Positions 7,693 to 16,512 of a DNA stretch of 36,707 bases are shown here, one piece after another. Positions within the stretch are counted from its first letter, which is position 1. Each line of letters starts with the position of its first letter. The translations under genes were made by a program, and so were the position numbers. The stretch is from an uncultured Burkholderiales bacterium (GTDB lineage Bacteria; Pseudomonadota; Gammaproteobacteria; Burkholderiales; Burkholderiaceae_E): contig CADEEH010000041.1 of assembly GCA_902826305.1 (NCBI GenBank), positions 1 to 36,707 of the forward strand, read 5' to 3'. Under the pieces are notes generated by a model that saw only the letters and a program-made list of their open reading frames with translations, was not told where the DNA came from and made no database searches.

Positions 7693-7869
7693 TCAGTGCG
7701 GGCGCTTGGCGTGGGCCAGGAGCAGCCCGCCGCTGGCCAGCAGTGCGATCGCGAAGAAGACACGGGCGATCGAACCCTGCCAGACCGCCTCGCCAGCGAA
7801 CAATGCGCCGGCGGTCAGCAGGATCTTGGCGGTGACGGCCGTTCTTTCGGCAGGCGTGGGCCCGTTCAT
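7693..7869 (-). CDS. Small membrane protein, 58 aa, unknown function
   Basis: A 58-residue reading frame between the MOSC gene and the 412-aa gene. It has an N-terminal soluble stretch (MNGPTPAERTAV), then two hydrophobic segments (AKILLTAGALFAGEAVW and RVFFAIALLASGGLLLAH) and a basic end KRPH, which fits a small two-helix inner-membrane protein. Start ATG 7869 is 15 nt from the MOSC stop; the stop lies 23 nt before the next start. Codon use is like the neighbours. Function unknown; position in a tight same-strand run argues that it is real. Confidence 0.65.
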   Translation of the reverse strand: MNGPTPAERTAVTAKILLTAGALFAGEAVWQGSIARVFFAIALLASGGLLLAHAKRPH

Positions 7870-7884
7870 GAGTTCAACTCTACT

Positions 7885-8550
7885 CTAGAAAAGTCCAGGT
7901 TGGGATGCCTTCGACTTCAGTCGATGGACCTCCTGGATACTAACGACGCGGTCGCCGCGGCGAACATGGATCGACGCTCCGGCGGCCAGTTTTCCCGGAC
8001 GGATGACGGTGCAGTACCAGCCGCTGAAACCACTCTGCTCCATCATCTTGGCGGCGGCGGAAAAGCCCATCCGGATGTTGAACTTGTAGCAGGGCCGGCG
8101 CGGCCGGGTGACGAGCAGTTCGACCCCGGGGCCACCGTCGGGTGCGGTGAACATCATCCGGTCGCCGACCCACAGGTCGGGTTCCAGCAATCCGGTCACG
8201 GTCAGGTTTTCCCCCATCGCCCCCGCATCGGCAAGGTCGTGTGTCACCTTCGCCTGCATCCGCACGGTGCGCCAGAACGCATAGTGTTCGGCCGGATAGA
8301 CGTAGACCGCCTGGTCGAGGCCGCCGTGCACCGACAGATCGACCTGTTCGTCGCCGTCGATGCCACGTACGGTCAGATCGATCGGCGCCGGATCGCGCAG
8401 CGTGCTCACCGGCGTCTTCACGAAACCGCTGATGATCGGGCTGCCGCCGGCGGCAGCCGGCTCGCCGGAGGGGCCGGCCAGCGGCGCGGCAAGGCCCGCG
8501 CTGATCGCGAGCAGCCGGCCGTCGGGGGGCTTGGCGCCGGGGTCAGCCAT
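7885..8550 (-). CDS. MOSC-domain protein (YiiM-like)
   Basis: A 221-residue protein of the MOSC family, beta-rich domains related to the molybdenum-cofactor sulfurase C terminus. Matching features are IDGDEQVDLSVHGGLDQAVY followed by YPAEHYAFW, the MGENLTV motif, and TRPRRPCYKFNIRMG with the conserved Cys, then GWYCTVIRPG. Length and layout are those of E. coli YiiM, which reduces N-hydroxylated compounds with a molybdenum cofactor; that activity is inferred here by family only. ATG 8550 overlaps the stop of the upstream M14-type gene by 8 nt, indicating translational coupling. Confidence 0.9.
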   Translation of the reverse strand: MADPGAKPPDGRLLAISAGLAAPLAGPSGEPAAAGGSPIISGFVKTPVSTLRDPAPIDLTVRGIDGDEQVDLSVHGGLDQAVYVYPAEHYAFWRTVRMQAKVTHDLADAGAMGENLTVTGLLEPDLWVGDRMMFTAPDGGPGVELLVTRPRRPCYKFNIRMGFSAAAKMMEQSGFSGWYCTVIRPGKLAAGASIHVRRGDRVVSIQEVHRLKSKASQPGLF

Positions 8551-9661
8551 CGGCGCGCACCGGTCGAGACAGTGTCGCCAGAGCCTGCTCGACCAGCCCG
8601 ACCCCGTGGCGGGCGGTCTGCTGGCGCCAGTCGGGACTGGCCGGGCAGAACGCCTCGATCATCTCGGCGTCGATCTCGCGACCGACCGGGTCGTTGCGAT
8701 CGCCATGGTGATGGAGCCAGTTGTCGGCGCGCAGCGCGCGGGTCACCCGATCCAGCGGATGGGTGCCGTACTCGGCGAACGCCATCCCGAAGCGACAGCC
8801 TGCCGGCAGCGCCCCCGCGATACCGCGGTCGAGCAGGCCGTGAAGCGGCGTCGACAGCGACTCGCCGCCCGCGGCCGAGCGGACCGGGTCGGACCAGATC
8901 GACTGGGCGTAGTGCAGACCGGGGTCGGTCGGCACCGCGCCGGAGATCAGCTCACACGCGCCGGATTCGCCCAGGCCGGTGTGGAAGTCGAGCCATGACA
9001 ATGATTTCGCCGACACGAAGTACTCACTTACAAGTGACAGCAGGTGCCGGGTCGATCGGGCCTGTGCCTGGCCACCGAACTGCAGGCCGGCCGGAAACCG
9101 GTACTGCCCCTCCGAGAACACCTGCTGGAAGTGTCGCATCCCGTGCCGCGTGATGAACTCATCCAGACGCGCCCAGCGGGACTTCTCGCGCTCCGGATCG
9201 AGGTCGGTCGGGTTCATCACGTCGTACAACTCGACATAGTCGGGATGACACGCCGTCGGGTCGAAGTCCTGCCGGAAGTTCCGGTTCAGGTCGATGTTGT
9301 CCTCGTTGACGCGGCGGTGCCACGCATACCCGTACGGATTGATCGCATGCAGCAGGATCACCGCCTGGTCCGGCGCCAGCACCAGCGAGGGCAGCAGCCG
9401 CTGCGCGACCAGCAGCTGGACCGCGCTGCCCAGGTAGCCTTCGCCGCCATGGGTGCCGCTGGAGACGACCAGCGCTCGGGTCGGCTGGCGCGCGCCGAGC
9501 ACGATGAAGTCCAGCGCCAAGGTCTCGCCGTCCGGTCCCCGGGTCATCAGCGACCGGGAGTCGACCAGCACCGGCAGCCGTGTGGACACCCGCGAGACGG
9601 CCTCGAGCAGGCGCTCGCGAGCGACCCGATACGAGGATGGAAAGGCTTCGATCTCGGTCAC
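8543..9661 (-). CDS. M14-like zinc carboxypeptidase family protein (DUF2817)
   Basis: A 372-residue protein of the DUF2817 group, related to M14 zinc carboxypeptidases and succinylglutamate desuccinylases. Family marks are VVSSGTHGGEGYLGSAVQL (zinc-binding His and Glu), LLHAINPYGYAWHRRVNEDN followed by IDLNRNF, and LDFHTGLGESG (third zinc His). No signal peptide is seen, so it is probably cytoplasmic. GTG 9661 is preceded by GAAGGGG at 6 nt. It is the first gene of the minus-strand run that continues with the MOSC gene. Likely an amidase or peptidase; the substrate is unknown. Confidence 0.88.
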   Translation of the reverse strand: MTEIEAFPSSYRVARERLLEAVSRVSTRLPVLVDSRSLMTRGPDGETLALDFIVLGARQPTRALVVSSGTHGGEGYLGSAVQLLVAQRLLPSLVLAPDQAVILLHAINPYGYAWHRRVNEDNIDLNRNFRQDFDPTACHPDYVELYDVMNPTDLDPEREKSRWARLDEFITRHGMRHFQQVFSEGQYRFPAGLQFGGQAQARSTRHLLSLVSEYFVSAKSLSWLDFHTGLGESGACELISGAVPTDPGLHYAQSIWSDPVRSAAGGESLSTPLHGLLDRGIAGALPAGCRFGMAFAEYGTHPLDRVTRALRADNWLHHHGDRNDPVGREIDAEMIEAFCPASPDWRQQTARHGVGLVEQALATLSRPVRADG

Positions 9662-9806
9662 GGCTGACCCCTTCGAAACAGGTCGGTGATGATCACGGGT
9701 GGGGCCAAGGACACGGGTCCGGATCGAACCACAGGTCCATGATCAGCGAGGTTTCAGGACAGTGAGCGCCTGCTTACACGACATGCCGGTGACTGCTGGG
9801 GTGTCA

Positions 9807-10598
9807 TCAGACCGTGTCCAGCGACAGGCCGTCGAGCCCGATGCCGTCGAAACGGGTCGACCAGTGCTGACCGGGAACCAGCGGCATCGCGTCGGTCAGC
9901 GTGCCGGTGGTGACGATCGCCGGGGCGTCGAGCCGGCGACCGCGGCGGGCCAGTTGGGCGACCAGGTGGCCGAGCGCGGCGAGCGGGCTGCCGAGCACGT
10001 CGGCGCCGCGTCCCGTGACCGGCGCCTGGTGTCCGGACTCGAGCCGGATCGACATCGACGCCAGCGCCGTCCGTGGGTCGCTGATCGTGGCCAGCCGATG
10101 GCGCGGTCCGACCAGCAGCGCGGCGTGCAGACCGAAGGCGGCCACGGCTTCGGCGGCGCTGAACTTCCAGTCGACGAACGCGGACTGGACGATCTCGACA
10201 CCGTGGGCGACCCAGTCGATCGCTTCGAGCAGTTGCGCCGGATCCGGTCCGGCCGGTGATCGCCCCAGCCCGAACACGATCTCCGGCTCCAGCCGCGGCT
10301 GCATCCAGTGGCCGAGTTCGATCCGCGCCGAGGGTGTGTCGAGCAGGCGGACCGTCGAATCGAACACCGGCGCCCAGATCGGCGCGTGGACGTCGTAGAT
10401 CGGCCAGATCGTGTGGTTGGTGAAGCCGATCTTGAAGCCGATCGGCCGTTCGCCGCGATCGATCCGCAGCGCGACCGCCTCGTCCTGCAGCGCCTCGCCG
10501 CGGACGAGGTCCGCGAGCGGTGCGATGGTGGCGCGGTCGATCGGGCGGCCGTTGTCGTGTGCGGCCAGCAGCGCCCTCGCGTCCAGAGGCCGGAGCAT
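9807..10598 (-). CDS. 2-keto-4-pentenoate hydratase / oxaloacetate-type decarboxylase family protein
   Basis: A 263-residue enzyme of the fumarylacetoacetate-hydrolase fold in the MhpD/DmpE/DmpH group, which hydrate 2-hydroxypenta-2,4-dienoate or decarboxylate 4-oxalocrotonate in the meta-cleavage pathway for aromatics. Visible signatures are GFKIGFTNHTIWPIYDVHAP, the metal-binding LEPEIVFGLG, IDWVAHGVEIVQSAFVDWKF and the C-terminal TTGTLTDAMPLVPGQHW. No ring-cleavage dioxygenase or aldolase lies nearby, so its pathway is unclear. Start ATG 10598 follows GGGGGAG. It lies 16 nt after the stop of the Fnr-like regulator on the same strand, so the two probably share a transcript. Confidence 0.85.
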   Translation of the reverse strand: MLRPLDARALLAAHDNGRPIDRATIAPLADLVRGEALQDEAVALRIDRGERPIGFKIGFTNHTIWPIYDVHAPIWAPVFDSTVRLLDTPSARIELGHWMQPRLEPEIVFGLGRSPAGPDPAQLLEAIDWVAHGVEIVQSAFVDWKFSAAEAVAAFGLHAALLVGPRHRLATISDPRTALASMSIRLESGHQAPVTGRGADVLGSPLAALGHLVAQLARRGRRLDAPAIVTTGTLTDAMPLVPGQHWSTRFDGIGLDGLSLDTV

Positions 10599-10614
10599 GC
10601 CCGACAGGCTCCCC

Positions 10615-11319
10615 CTAGACGGATCCCTCGGCGATCGAGGTCAGGCCGGAGGACTGGACCTGGAAGTGCCGGCCCTGGCGATCCAGGTTGCGCAGCAGGC
10701 CTTCGCGCCGGAACGAGGCGACGGTGCGGCTGGCGGTCTCGGTGGTGATGCCGAGCATCGCACCGACGTCCTCACGCGAGGGCAACGAGACGACGTCGCG
10801 GCCTTCCGGTGCCAGCATCAGCAGCAGCCGCGCCAGGCGCTGCCGAGCGGTGCCCGAGCCGAGCTCGGAGACGAAATCCTCGGCCTGCTTGAGCGCGGAC
10901 TGCCACTTCAGCATCAGCTGGCCGTGCAGGCGCGGGGAATCCTTCTCGAGCTGGTCGACGACCACCTTCGGGATCCGGCAGGCGGTGACTTCGGTCAACG
11001 TGATCGCGGTCGACGCGTACGCCGAGCCGGCGGTGACCTCGATGCCGGCGACATCACCGGTGCGCAGCAGGCGGACGATGCGCTGGCTGCCGTCGGCATG
11101 GAAACGCACCAGCTTCACCAGCCCGCTGCGGACGGTGTACAGGTGGGTGCCCGCCTCGCCTTCACCGAAGATCTCGACATGCGACTCGAGCGCCAGGTCG
11201 TGGATCGGATGGTGGATGCTGCGCAGGTCTTCGGAACTCAGATCCGCGAAAAGTGATGCGGAACGCATTCCGCAGTTCTCGCAGTCCGGTACACCCTTGC
11301 CGCTGATCTTGATCTGCAT
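10615..11319 (-). CDS. Crp/Fnr-family transcriptional regulator (Fnr-like)
   Basis: A 234-residue regulator with an N-terminal cyclic-nucleotide-type sensor barrel and a C-terminal winged helix. The recognition helix reads ITTETASRTVASF, keeping the Glu-x-x-Ser-Arg contact set of FNR proteins that read TTGAT-N4-ATCAA. The N terminus has Cys13 and Cys16 (CENCGMR), and Cys114 lies in VTACRIP; these match three of the four cluster ligands of E. coli FNR, while the equivalent of Cys29 is missing (Ser). It therefore may not hold a standard oxygen-sensing [4Fe-4S] cluster. A palindrome lies just upstream at 11331-11346. Probable role: redox or nutrient response; the target genes are unknown. Confidence 0.9.
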   Translation of the reverse strand: MQIKISGKGVPDCENCGMRSASLFADLSSEDLRSIHHPIHDLALESHVEIFGEGEAGTHLYTVRSGLVKLVRFHADGSQRIVRLLRTGDVAGIEVTAGSAYASTAITLTEVTACRIPKVVVDQLEKDSPRLHGQLMLKWQSALKQAEDFVSELGSGTARQRLARLLLMLAPEGRDVVSLPSREDVGAMLGITTETASRTVASFRREGLLRNLDRQGRHFQVQSSGLTSIAEGSV

Positions 11320-11330
11320 GTCCTGCTCTG

Positions 11331-11346
11331 CATGACAATAGTCATG
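11331..11346. promoter_or_regulatory. Palindromic Fnr/Dnr-type site upstream of the fnr-like gene
   Basis: CATGAC-AATA-GTCATG is an inverted repeat with perfect 6-bp arms and a 4-bp spacer, 12 nt before the regulator's start codon. The spacing fits Crp/Fnr half-sites (compare TTGAT-N4-ATCAA and TTGAC-N4-GTCAA). A possible -10 (CATAAT) on the minus strand at 11367-11362 would put the palindrome just downstream of the transcription start, so autorepression is plausible. Confidence 0.5.
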
Positions 11347-11422
11347 GCCCCGCTATTCCCGATTATGGCTTATTCCGCCGCCGGACGCACTCGCGCGTTG
11401 GCGCCGGCGTCCGGGACGGGTT

Positions 11423-13246
11423 TCAGGCGGGTTTGTCGACCTCGAGCCCCGGGTCGTCGGCGGCCGCCTGCTCGCTTTGCAGCAGCGCACGCAGGTCACG
11501 TCGTCCCTGCGCCGCGATCGCGATCAGCTTGTTGCGGTCCCCGCCGGCTTCGAGCTGCCGCGCGAACAGGCTGCGGTCGTGTTCCTGGAAACGCAGGCTC
11601 GCCCGCCGCGCCGCCGGCGCGCTGATGCCGTTGGCGCGCAGTGCCAGTTCGGCCGCGGCGAGCGCCGAACCGAAGGTCTCGCGAATCGAGGACGCGCCCA
11701 GCCGTTCGAGCTCGAGGGCATCGGTCCTGCCACGCGCCCGGGCGATGATCGCGAGGTTCGGGTACTGCGTGCGCAACTCGCGGGTGATCGCCAGCGTGCC
11801 TTCGGTGTCGTCGATGGCGAGGATACACAGCGACGCCTCGGCGATGCCGGCCGATTCGAGCACGTCGGGCCGCCGGACGTCGCCGTAGTAGGTCCGCCAT
11901 CCGAACTGGCGCGCCAGTTCGACCTGGTCCGGATCGTGATCGATCACGGTGAGCGCGATGTTCTTGGCCGTCAGCATCCGCACGACCACCTGGCCGAAGC
12001 GACCCATGCCGGCGACGATCACGCGGTTGTGTTCGTCGATCGTGTCGGCGGTGCGCGGCGCGAGGGCGGTCGTGTGCCGCGCGCGGAACCGATCGAGCAG
12101 TGTGAACAGCACCGGCGTGGTCAGCATCGAGGCGGCGACCACCGCGTTGGCCAGCCCGGCCTGGGTGCCGTCGATCAGCCTCGACGCCGCGGCGACACCG
12201 AGCAGCACGAACGCGAACTCGCCGATCGCCGACAACGACAGCGAGAACGTCAGTGAATCGCCACGATCGAGCCGGAACAGTCGACCCAGCAGGTACATCA
12301 CCAGCAGCTTGGCGATCACCGCGGCGCCCGCCAGTCCGAGGACCTGCAGCGGCATCTGCCGCACCAGCGCGAGGTCCAGCGACATGCCGACCGACATGAA
12401 GAACAGGCCGAGCAGCAGCCCCTTGAACGGCTCGATGTCGACGACCAGTTCCATCCGGTACTCGGAATCGGCCAGCAGCACACCGGCGATGAACGCTCCC
12501 ATCGCCATCGACAGCCCGACCGCCTGCGTGAGCCAGGCGCTGCCGACGACCAGCAGCAGCGCGAACGCGATGAACACCTCGCGCATCCGGGTCGATGCGA
12601 TCCAGCGCAGCACCGGCCTGAGCACCAGGCGGCCGGCGGCGATCATCACCGCCAGCAGGCCGACCGCGGTCGCCACCGCCGTCATCGAGAAACCCGGGGC
12701 ATGGGTCTGGCCGGCCGTGGTCTCGCCGGGCGCCGCGAGCACCGACAGCAGCAGCAGCAGCGGCACCACCGAGATGTCCTGGAACAACGACACCGCGAAC
12801 GCACTCTGCCCGGCGGCCGACGGCATCAGCTTGCGTTCCTCGAGGATCTGCAGCGCGATCGCCGTCGACGACATCGCCGCGGCCATGCCGAGCGCCAGCG
12901 CGGCCTGCCAGCCGAGTCCGAGCAGGTGCAGCGCGGCCGCGAACAGCGCAATCGTCAGCGTCATCTGCAGCAGGCCGAGCCCGAAGATCGAACGGCGCAT
13001 CGACCACAGCCGTGCCGGACTCAGGTCCAGGCCGACCAGGAACAGCAGCAGCACGACGCCGAGCTCGGAGACGCCGGCGACCGACGACGGATCACCGATC
13101 AGCGCGGCGACACCCGGGCCGATGACGATCCCGGCCATCAGGTAGCCGAGCACCGATCCGAGTCCGATCCGATGGAACAGCGGCACGAACAGCGCGGCCG
13201 CACCGAGGTAGACCATGGCCTGCAGCAGGAACGGCGGCGGGTGCAT
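11423..13246 (-). CDS. KefB/KefC-type monovalent cation:proton antiporter (CPA2)
   Basis: A 607-residue CPA2 antiporter. Residues 1 to about 385 form the membrane exchanger with about 12 helices, including GLGSVLGYLMAGIVIGPGV, the ion-binding region FLVGLDLSPARLW, AMSSTAIALQILEERKL and SLFQDISVVPLLLL. From about residue 408 there is a cytosolic RCK/TrkA-N nucleotide-binding domain starting VIVAGMGRFGQVVVR, with AIDDTEGTLAITRELRTQYP. This layout is that of KefB/KefC, potassium-efflux systems gated by glutathione adducts. No KefF/KefG-type ancillary protein is adjacent, so glutathione gating is not shown. The first ATG is used; no clear ribosome-binding site is visible. Confidence 0.93.
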   Translation of the reverse strand: MHPPPFLLQAMVYLGAAALFVPLFHRIGLGSVLGYLMAGIVIGPGVAALIGDPSSVAGVSELGVVLLLFLVGLDLSPARLWSMRRSIFGLGLLQMTLTIALFAAALHLLGLGWQAALALGMAAAMSSTAIALQILEERKLMPSAAGQSAFAVSLFQDISVVPLLLLLSVLAAPGETTAGQTHAPGFSMTAVATAVGLLAVMIAAGRLVLRPVLRWIASTRMREVFIAFALLLVVGSAWLTQAVGLSMAMGAFIAGVLLADSEYRMELVVDIEPFKGLLLGLFFMSVGMSLDLALVRQMPLQVLGLAGAAVIAKLLVMYLLGRLFRLDRGDSLTFSLSLSAIGEFAFVLLGVAAASRLIDGTQAGLANAVVAASMLTTPVLFTLLDRFRARHTTALAPRTADTIDEHNRVIVAGMGRFGQVVVRMLTAKNIALTVIDHDPDQVELARQFGWRTYYGDVRRPDVLESAGIAEASLCILAIDDTEGTLAITRELRTQYPNLAIIARARGRTDALELERLGASSIRETFGSALAAAELALRANGISAPAARRASLRFQEHDRSLFARQLEAGGDRNKLIAIAAQGRRDLRALLQSEQAAADDPGLEVDKPA

Positions 13247-13295
13247 TGTTCAATCGCCGATCGGGTGGCGGGCAGTCGGTGGCGGGTGCATCGTC

Positions 13296-13379
13296 AGTCC
13301 GAGGTCGAGTGAGTGAAGTCCGAGGTCGAGTCAGGGCAGCAGTGAGGACAGCAGTAAGGGCAGCAGTAGGGGCAGCACG
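13296..13379. repeat. Two short direct-repeat arrays
   Basis: AGTCCGAGGTCGAGT occurs at 13296-13310 and 13317-13331 (21-bp period). Directly after it, a 12-bp unit close to GGGCAGCAGTAA is repeated about 3.8 times over 13334-13379. Both look like slippage products in non-coding DNA. Confidence 0.75.
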
Positions 13380-13480
13380 CCCGCGCGAGCACGCGACGTG
13401 ACTTCCGTCGCTGACTGGAACGCGGATTGCATGCGAGCCTACCGCACGATGGTTGTTGACCTGCCGGCAAGGGTTTTCCC

Positions 13481-13500
13481 CGGTTGCAACCGTGTAAAAT
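13481..13500 (+). promoter_or_regulatory. Palindrome and -10-like box upstream of pckG
   Basis: CGGTTGCAACCG (13481-13492) is a perfect 12-bp palindrome, followed two bases later by TAAAAT (13495-13500), a fair -10 box. A -35 is weak (around 13472-13478). A regulator bound to the palindrome would sit between the -35 and -10. This is inference from base pattern only. Confidence 0.35.
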
Positions 13501-13713
13501 TGCCGGTTACCCGGCGCGACAAGCGCCCCGCGGCAGGAGGCCGATCGAACGACCCGACATGTCGCTCATTGTCATCTTTTCCGACATCGCCACCTGACGA
13601 CGCCGACAACGAGCCCCATGCCAGACCGCGTGCTGCACCGCCCCGAACCGGTTGCCCCGTCGCGCGGATGAACGAATCCGAACAGAATCCCAATCGATCC
13701 TAGGAGAACCTGG

Positions 13714-15600
13714 ATGAACCATCCGTACGCAGCCGGAGCGCTTGCCCGTACGTCCGCCGCAACCGACGTGTCGGCGCCGGCCTATGTGAAGCACGCCCGC
13801 CTGAAGGAATGGGTCGGCAGCATCGCCGCGCTGACGAAGCCCGACCGCATCGTCTGGGCCGACGGCTCGCAGGAAGAATACGACCGGCTGTGCGCGGAGC
13901 TGGTGGCCGCGGGCACGCTGCGAAAGCTCAATCCGGCCAAGCGGCCGAACTCCTACCTCGCGTTGTCCGATCCGGGTGATGTCGCCCGCGTCGAGGACCG
14001 GACGTACATCTGCTCGGCACGGCGCGAGGATGCGGGCCCGACCAACAACTGGACCGCGCCGGCGGAGATGCGCGGCACGTTGAACGGCCTGTTCGACGGC
14101 TGCATGCGCGGCCGCACGATGTACGTGATCCCGTTCTCGATGGGTCCGCTGGGCAGCGACATCGCGCACATCGGCGTGGAGATCTCCGACAGCGCGTACG
14201 TGGTCGCCAACATGCGGATCATGACGCGGATGGGCAAGGCCGTGTTCGACGTGCTCGGCGAGGACGGCGCGTTCGTGCCGTGTGTGCATTCGGTGGGCAA
14301 GCCGCTGGCCGCCGGCGAGAAGGACGTCGCCTGGCCGTGCAACCCGACCAAGTACATCGTGCACTTTCCGGAGACGCAGGAGATCTGGTCGTACGGATCG
14401 GGCTACGGCGGCAACGCGCTGCTGGGCAAGAAGTGTTTCGCGCTGCGCATCGCGTCGAACATGGGCCGCGACGAGGCCAAGAGCGGCGGCACCGGCTGGC
14501 TCGCCGAACACATGCTGATCCTCGGCGTGACCTCGCCGCAGGGGCACAAGTACCACGTCGCCGCGGCGTTCCCGTCGGCGTGTGGCAAGACCAACTTCGC
14601 GATGCTGATCCCGCCGGCCGGCTTCGACGGCTGGAAGGTCGAGACGATCGGCGACGACATCGCCTGGATCAAGCCGAAGGACGGCAAGCTCTATGCGATC
14701 AACCCGGAGGCCGGCTTCTTCGGTGTCGCGCCGGGCACCGGTCGCAAGACCAACCCGAACGCGATCGACACCCTGAACGCCAACGTGCTGTTCACCAACG
14801 TCGCGCTGACCGATGACGGCGATGTCTGGTGGGAAGGCCTGGGCGAGCCGCCGGCGCACCTGATCGACTGGCAGGGCAAGGACTGGACACCGGCCGACGG
14901 CAAGGCCGGTCGCAAGGCCGCGCATCCGAACTCGCGGTTCACCGCGCCGGCCGCGCAGTGCCCGTCGATCGACCCGGGCTGGAACGACGTCAAGGGTGTT
15001 GCGATCGACGCGTTCATCTTCGGTGGCCGTCGGTCGACGACCGTGCCGCTGGTGACCGAGGCGCGCTCGTGGCAGGAGGGGGTGTACATGGCGGCGACGA
15101 TGGGTTCGGAGACGACCGCCGCGCAGGCGGGCGCCACCGGCATCGTGCGTCGCGATCCGTTCGCGATGCTGCCGTTCTGCGGTTATCACATGGCCGACTA
15201 CTTCAAGCACTGGCTCGACCTGGGCGCGAAGATGCAGGCCAGTGGTGCGACCCTGCCGAAGATCTACTGCGTGAACTGGTTCCGCACCGATGACCAGGGC
15301 AAGTTCGTCTGGCCCGGCTACGGCGAGAACATGCGGGTGCTGGCCTGGATCATCGAGCGCATCGACGGCCAGGGTCGCGGCCAGGAGAACGTGTTCGGCA
15401 TCACGCCGCGCTACGAGGACCTGCACTGGAAAGGCATCGACTTCGGTCGCGCCGACTACGAGCGGATCACCTCGATCGACAAGTCGGCGTGGCGCCAGGA
15501 GCTGAAGCTGCACGACGAGCTGTTCGACAAACTCGCCGAGCGGCTGCCCTCGTCGCTGCTGGAGGTGCGTCGCAAGCTGGAGAAGAGCCTCGAAGGCTGA
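13714..15600 (+). CDS. pckG: Phosphoenolpyruvate carboxykinase (GTP)
   Basis: A 628-residue GTP-dependent PEP carboxykinase, the cytosolic enzyme that interconverts oxaloacetate and PEP at the entry to gluconeogenesis. The GTP-class P-loop FPSACGKTN with its reactive Cys lies near residue 290; [13 protein letters not shown]-type substrate residues, the manganese-site region IGDDIAWI, and [13 protein letters not shown] are present. Length and sequence separate it from the ATP-dependent PckA class. Start ATG 13714 follows AGGAGA at 7 nt. It stands alone: the antiporter gene is divergent and the CbiM-like gene convergent. A GC hairpin follows the stop. Identification is firm. Confidence 0.97.
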   Translation: MNHPYAAGALARTSAATDVSAPAYVKHARLKEWVGSIAALTKPDRIVWADGSQEEYDRLCAELVAAGTLRKLNPAKRPNSYLALSDPGDVARVEDRTYICSARREDAGPTNNWTAPAEMRGTLNGLFDGCMRGRTMYVIPFSMGPLGSDIAHIGVEISDSAYVVANMRIMTRMGKAVFDVLGEDGAFVPCVHSVGKPLAAGEKDVAWPCNPTKYIVHFPETQEIWSYGSGYGGNALLGKKCFALRIASNMGRDEAKSGGTGWLAEHMLILGVTSPQGHKYHVAAAFPSACGKTNFAMLIPPAGFDGWKVETIGDDIAWIKPKDGKLYAINPEAGFFGVAPGTGRKTNPNAIDTLNANVLFTNVALTDDGDVWWEGLGEPPAHLIDWQGKDWTPADGKAGRKAAHPNSRFTAPAAQCPSIDPGWNDVKGVAIDAFIFGGRRSTTVPLVTEARSWQEGVYMAATMGSETTAAQAGATGIVRRDPFAMLPFCGYHMADYFKHWLDLGAKMQASGATLPKIYCVNWFRTDDQGKFVWPGYGENMRVLAWIIERIDGQGRGQENVFGITPRYEDLHWKGIDFGRADYERITSIDKSAWRQELKLHDELFDKLAERLPSSLLEVRRKLEKSLEG

Positions 15601-15615
15601 GGCGCCGCGGACGAT

Positions 15616-15636
15616 CCGGGCGAGTCGTTCGCCCGG
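15616..15636. terminator. Terminator-like hairpin after pckG
   Basis: CCGGGCGA-GTCGT-TCGCCCGG has a perfect 8-bp stem, 15 nt past the pckG stop and before the convergent CbiM-like gene. There is no T-run; it could serve both strands. Confidence 0.55.
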
Positions 15637-15690
15637 TCATCGACGCGGGTGGCCGGCGCCGCGGGTGATCCTCACCGGCGGCGTGGGCCG

Positions 15691-16335
15691 TCAGCGCCGC
15701 GCCGCCGGCGCGCGCAGATAGAAGTTCTCGTCGAACAGCCGCACGCTGCCCGGCAGGTAGACCACCAGCAGCGTGATCAGGCCGCCCTCGAGCCAGGCCT
15801 CGCCCCAGGCGAGCAGCAGCTGATACGGCAGGTATTCGGACCAGAACGTCGGCACGATCGCCGGCGCGGTGGTCGCGTGCAGCAGCGCCGAGACGCCGAC
15901 CGTGAGCGCGTAGGCACCGAACACGCCGAAGAACGCGCAGCCGATGAAGAACACGAACGGATTGCGCGGCAGCCAGCGCTTGCTGGCGGTCACCGCGAGC
16001 CAGGCGGCCCAGATCGGCAACACGCCGCCGACCAGCAGGTCGAGTCCCCAGCCGGCGAGGCTGGCCTGGTGCCAGATCGAATCGGCGGCGATCACGAGCG
16101 CCATCGACACCACCGCGCGCGGGTAGCCGACGATCAGCGCGAGTGCGGCCGCGCCGAGAAAATGGACGGCCAGCCCCTGCACCGGCACGAAACTCATCTG
16201 GTAGCCGAGGAACACGACGGCGGTGGCGCCCGCCCACACCAGGTGCTCGTGCATCGGGGCGCGCCACCGCGTGCGCCGCGCCGACTCGACGACGAAGGCG
16301 AGCGCGAGCGGCCACGACACGAAACTCAGGAACAT
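15691..16335 (-). CDS. CbiM-like energy-coupling-factor permease family membrane protein
   Basis: A 214-residue multi-pass membrane protein (about six helices) resembling the stand-alone CbiM-related permeases, distant from the cobalt/nickel subunit CbiM. Recognisable parts are VPVQGLAVHFLGAAALALIV, GGVLPIWAAWLAVTASKRWL, the helix pair around FFIGCAFFGVFGAYALTVGV, and LAWGEAWLEGGLITLLVVYL ending in DENFYL. It lacks the MHIPDG N terminus that binds the metal in true CbiM, and no ATPase or CbiQ partner is adjacent, so metal transport is unproven. ATG 16335 is used; GTG 16350 would add five residues. Confidence 0.72.
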   Translation of the reverse strand: MFLSFVSWPLALAFVVESARRTRWRAPMHEHLVWAGATAVVFLGYQMSFVPVQGLAVHFLGAAALALIVGYPRAVVSMALVIAADSIWHQASLAGWGLDLLVGGVLPIWAAWLAVTASKRWLPRNPFVFFIGCAFFGVFGAYALTVGVSALLHATTAPAIVPTFWSEYLPYQLLLAWGEAWLEGGLITLLVVYLPGSVRLFDENFYLRAPAARR

Positions 16336-16512
16336 CTCGGCTGAAGACACGGCGGCTGCTGGTTCAGGGTGGCTGCGGGTGCCGAGTGCGCGAGGATCGC
16401 GCGCACATCCGGCGCGCGGATCGGCAGCGCGGATCGGCGTTTCACGTCGATGGTGATCCGGATCGCGTCGCAACGGCGTGATGCCCGACCCCGGTTCGAG
16501 GTTTCGATCGTC

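Larger units (their letters stand above)
13247..13713. other. 467-nt intergenic region between kef-type gene and pckG
   Basis: No convincing gene is present between these divergent genes. The left part holds short direct repeats (13296-13379). The right part holds a 12-bp perfect palindrome next to a TAAAAT -10-like box (13481-13500) and then about 200 nt of leader before the pckG ribosome-binding site. Short open frames across it lack coding character. Confidence 0.6.
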
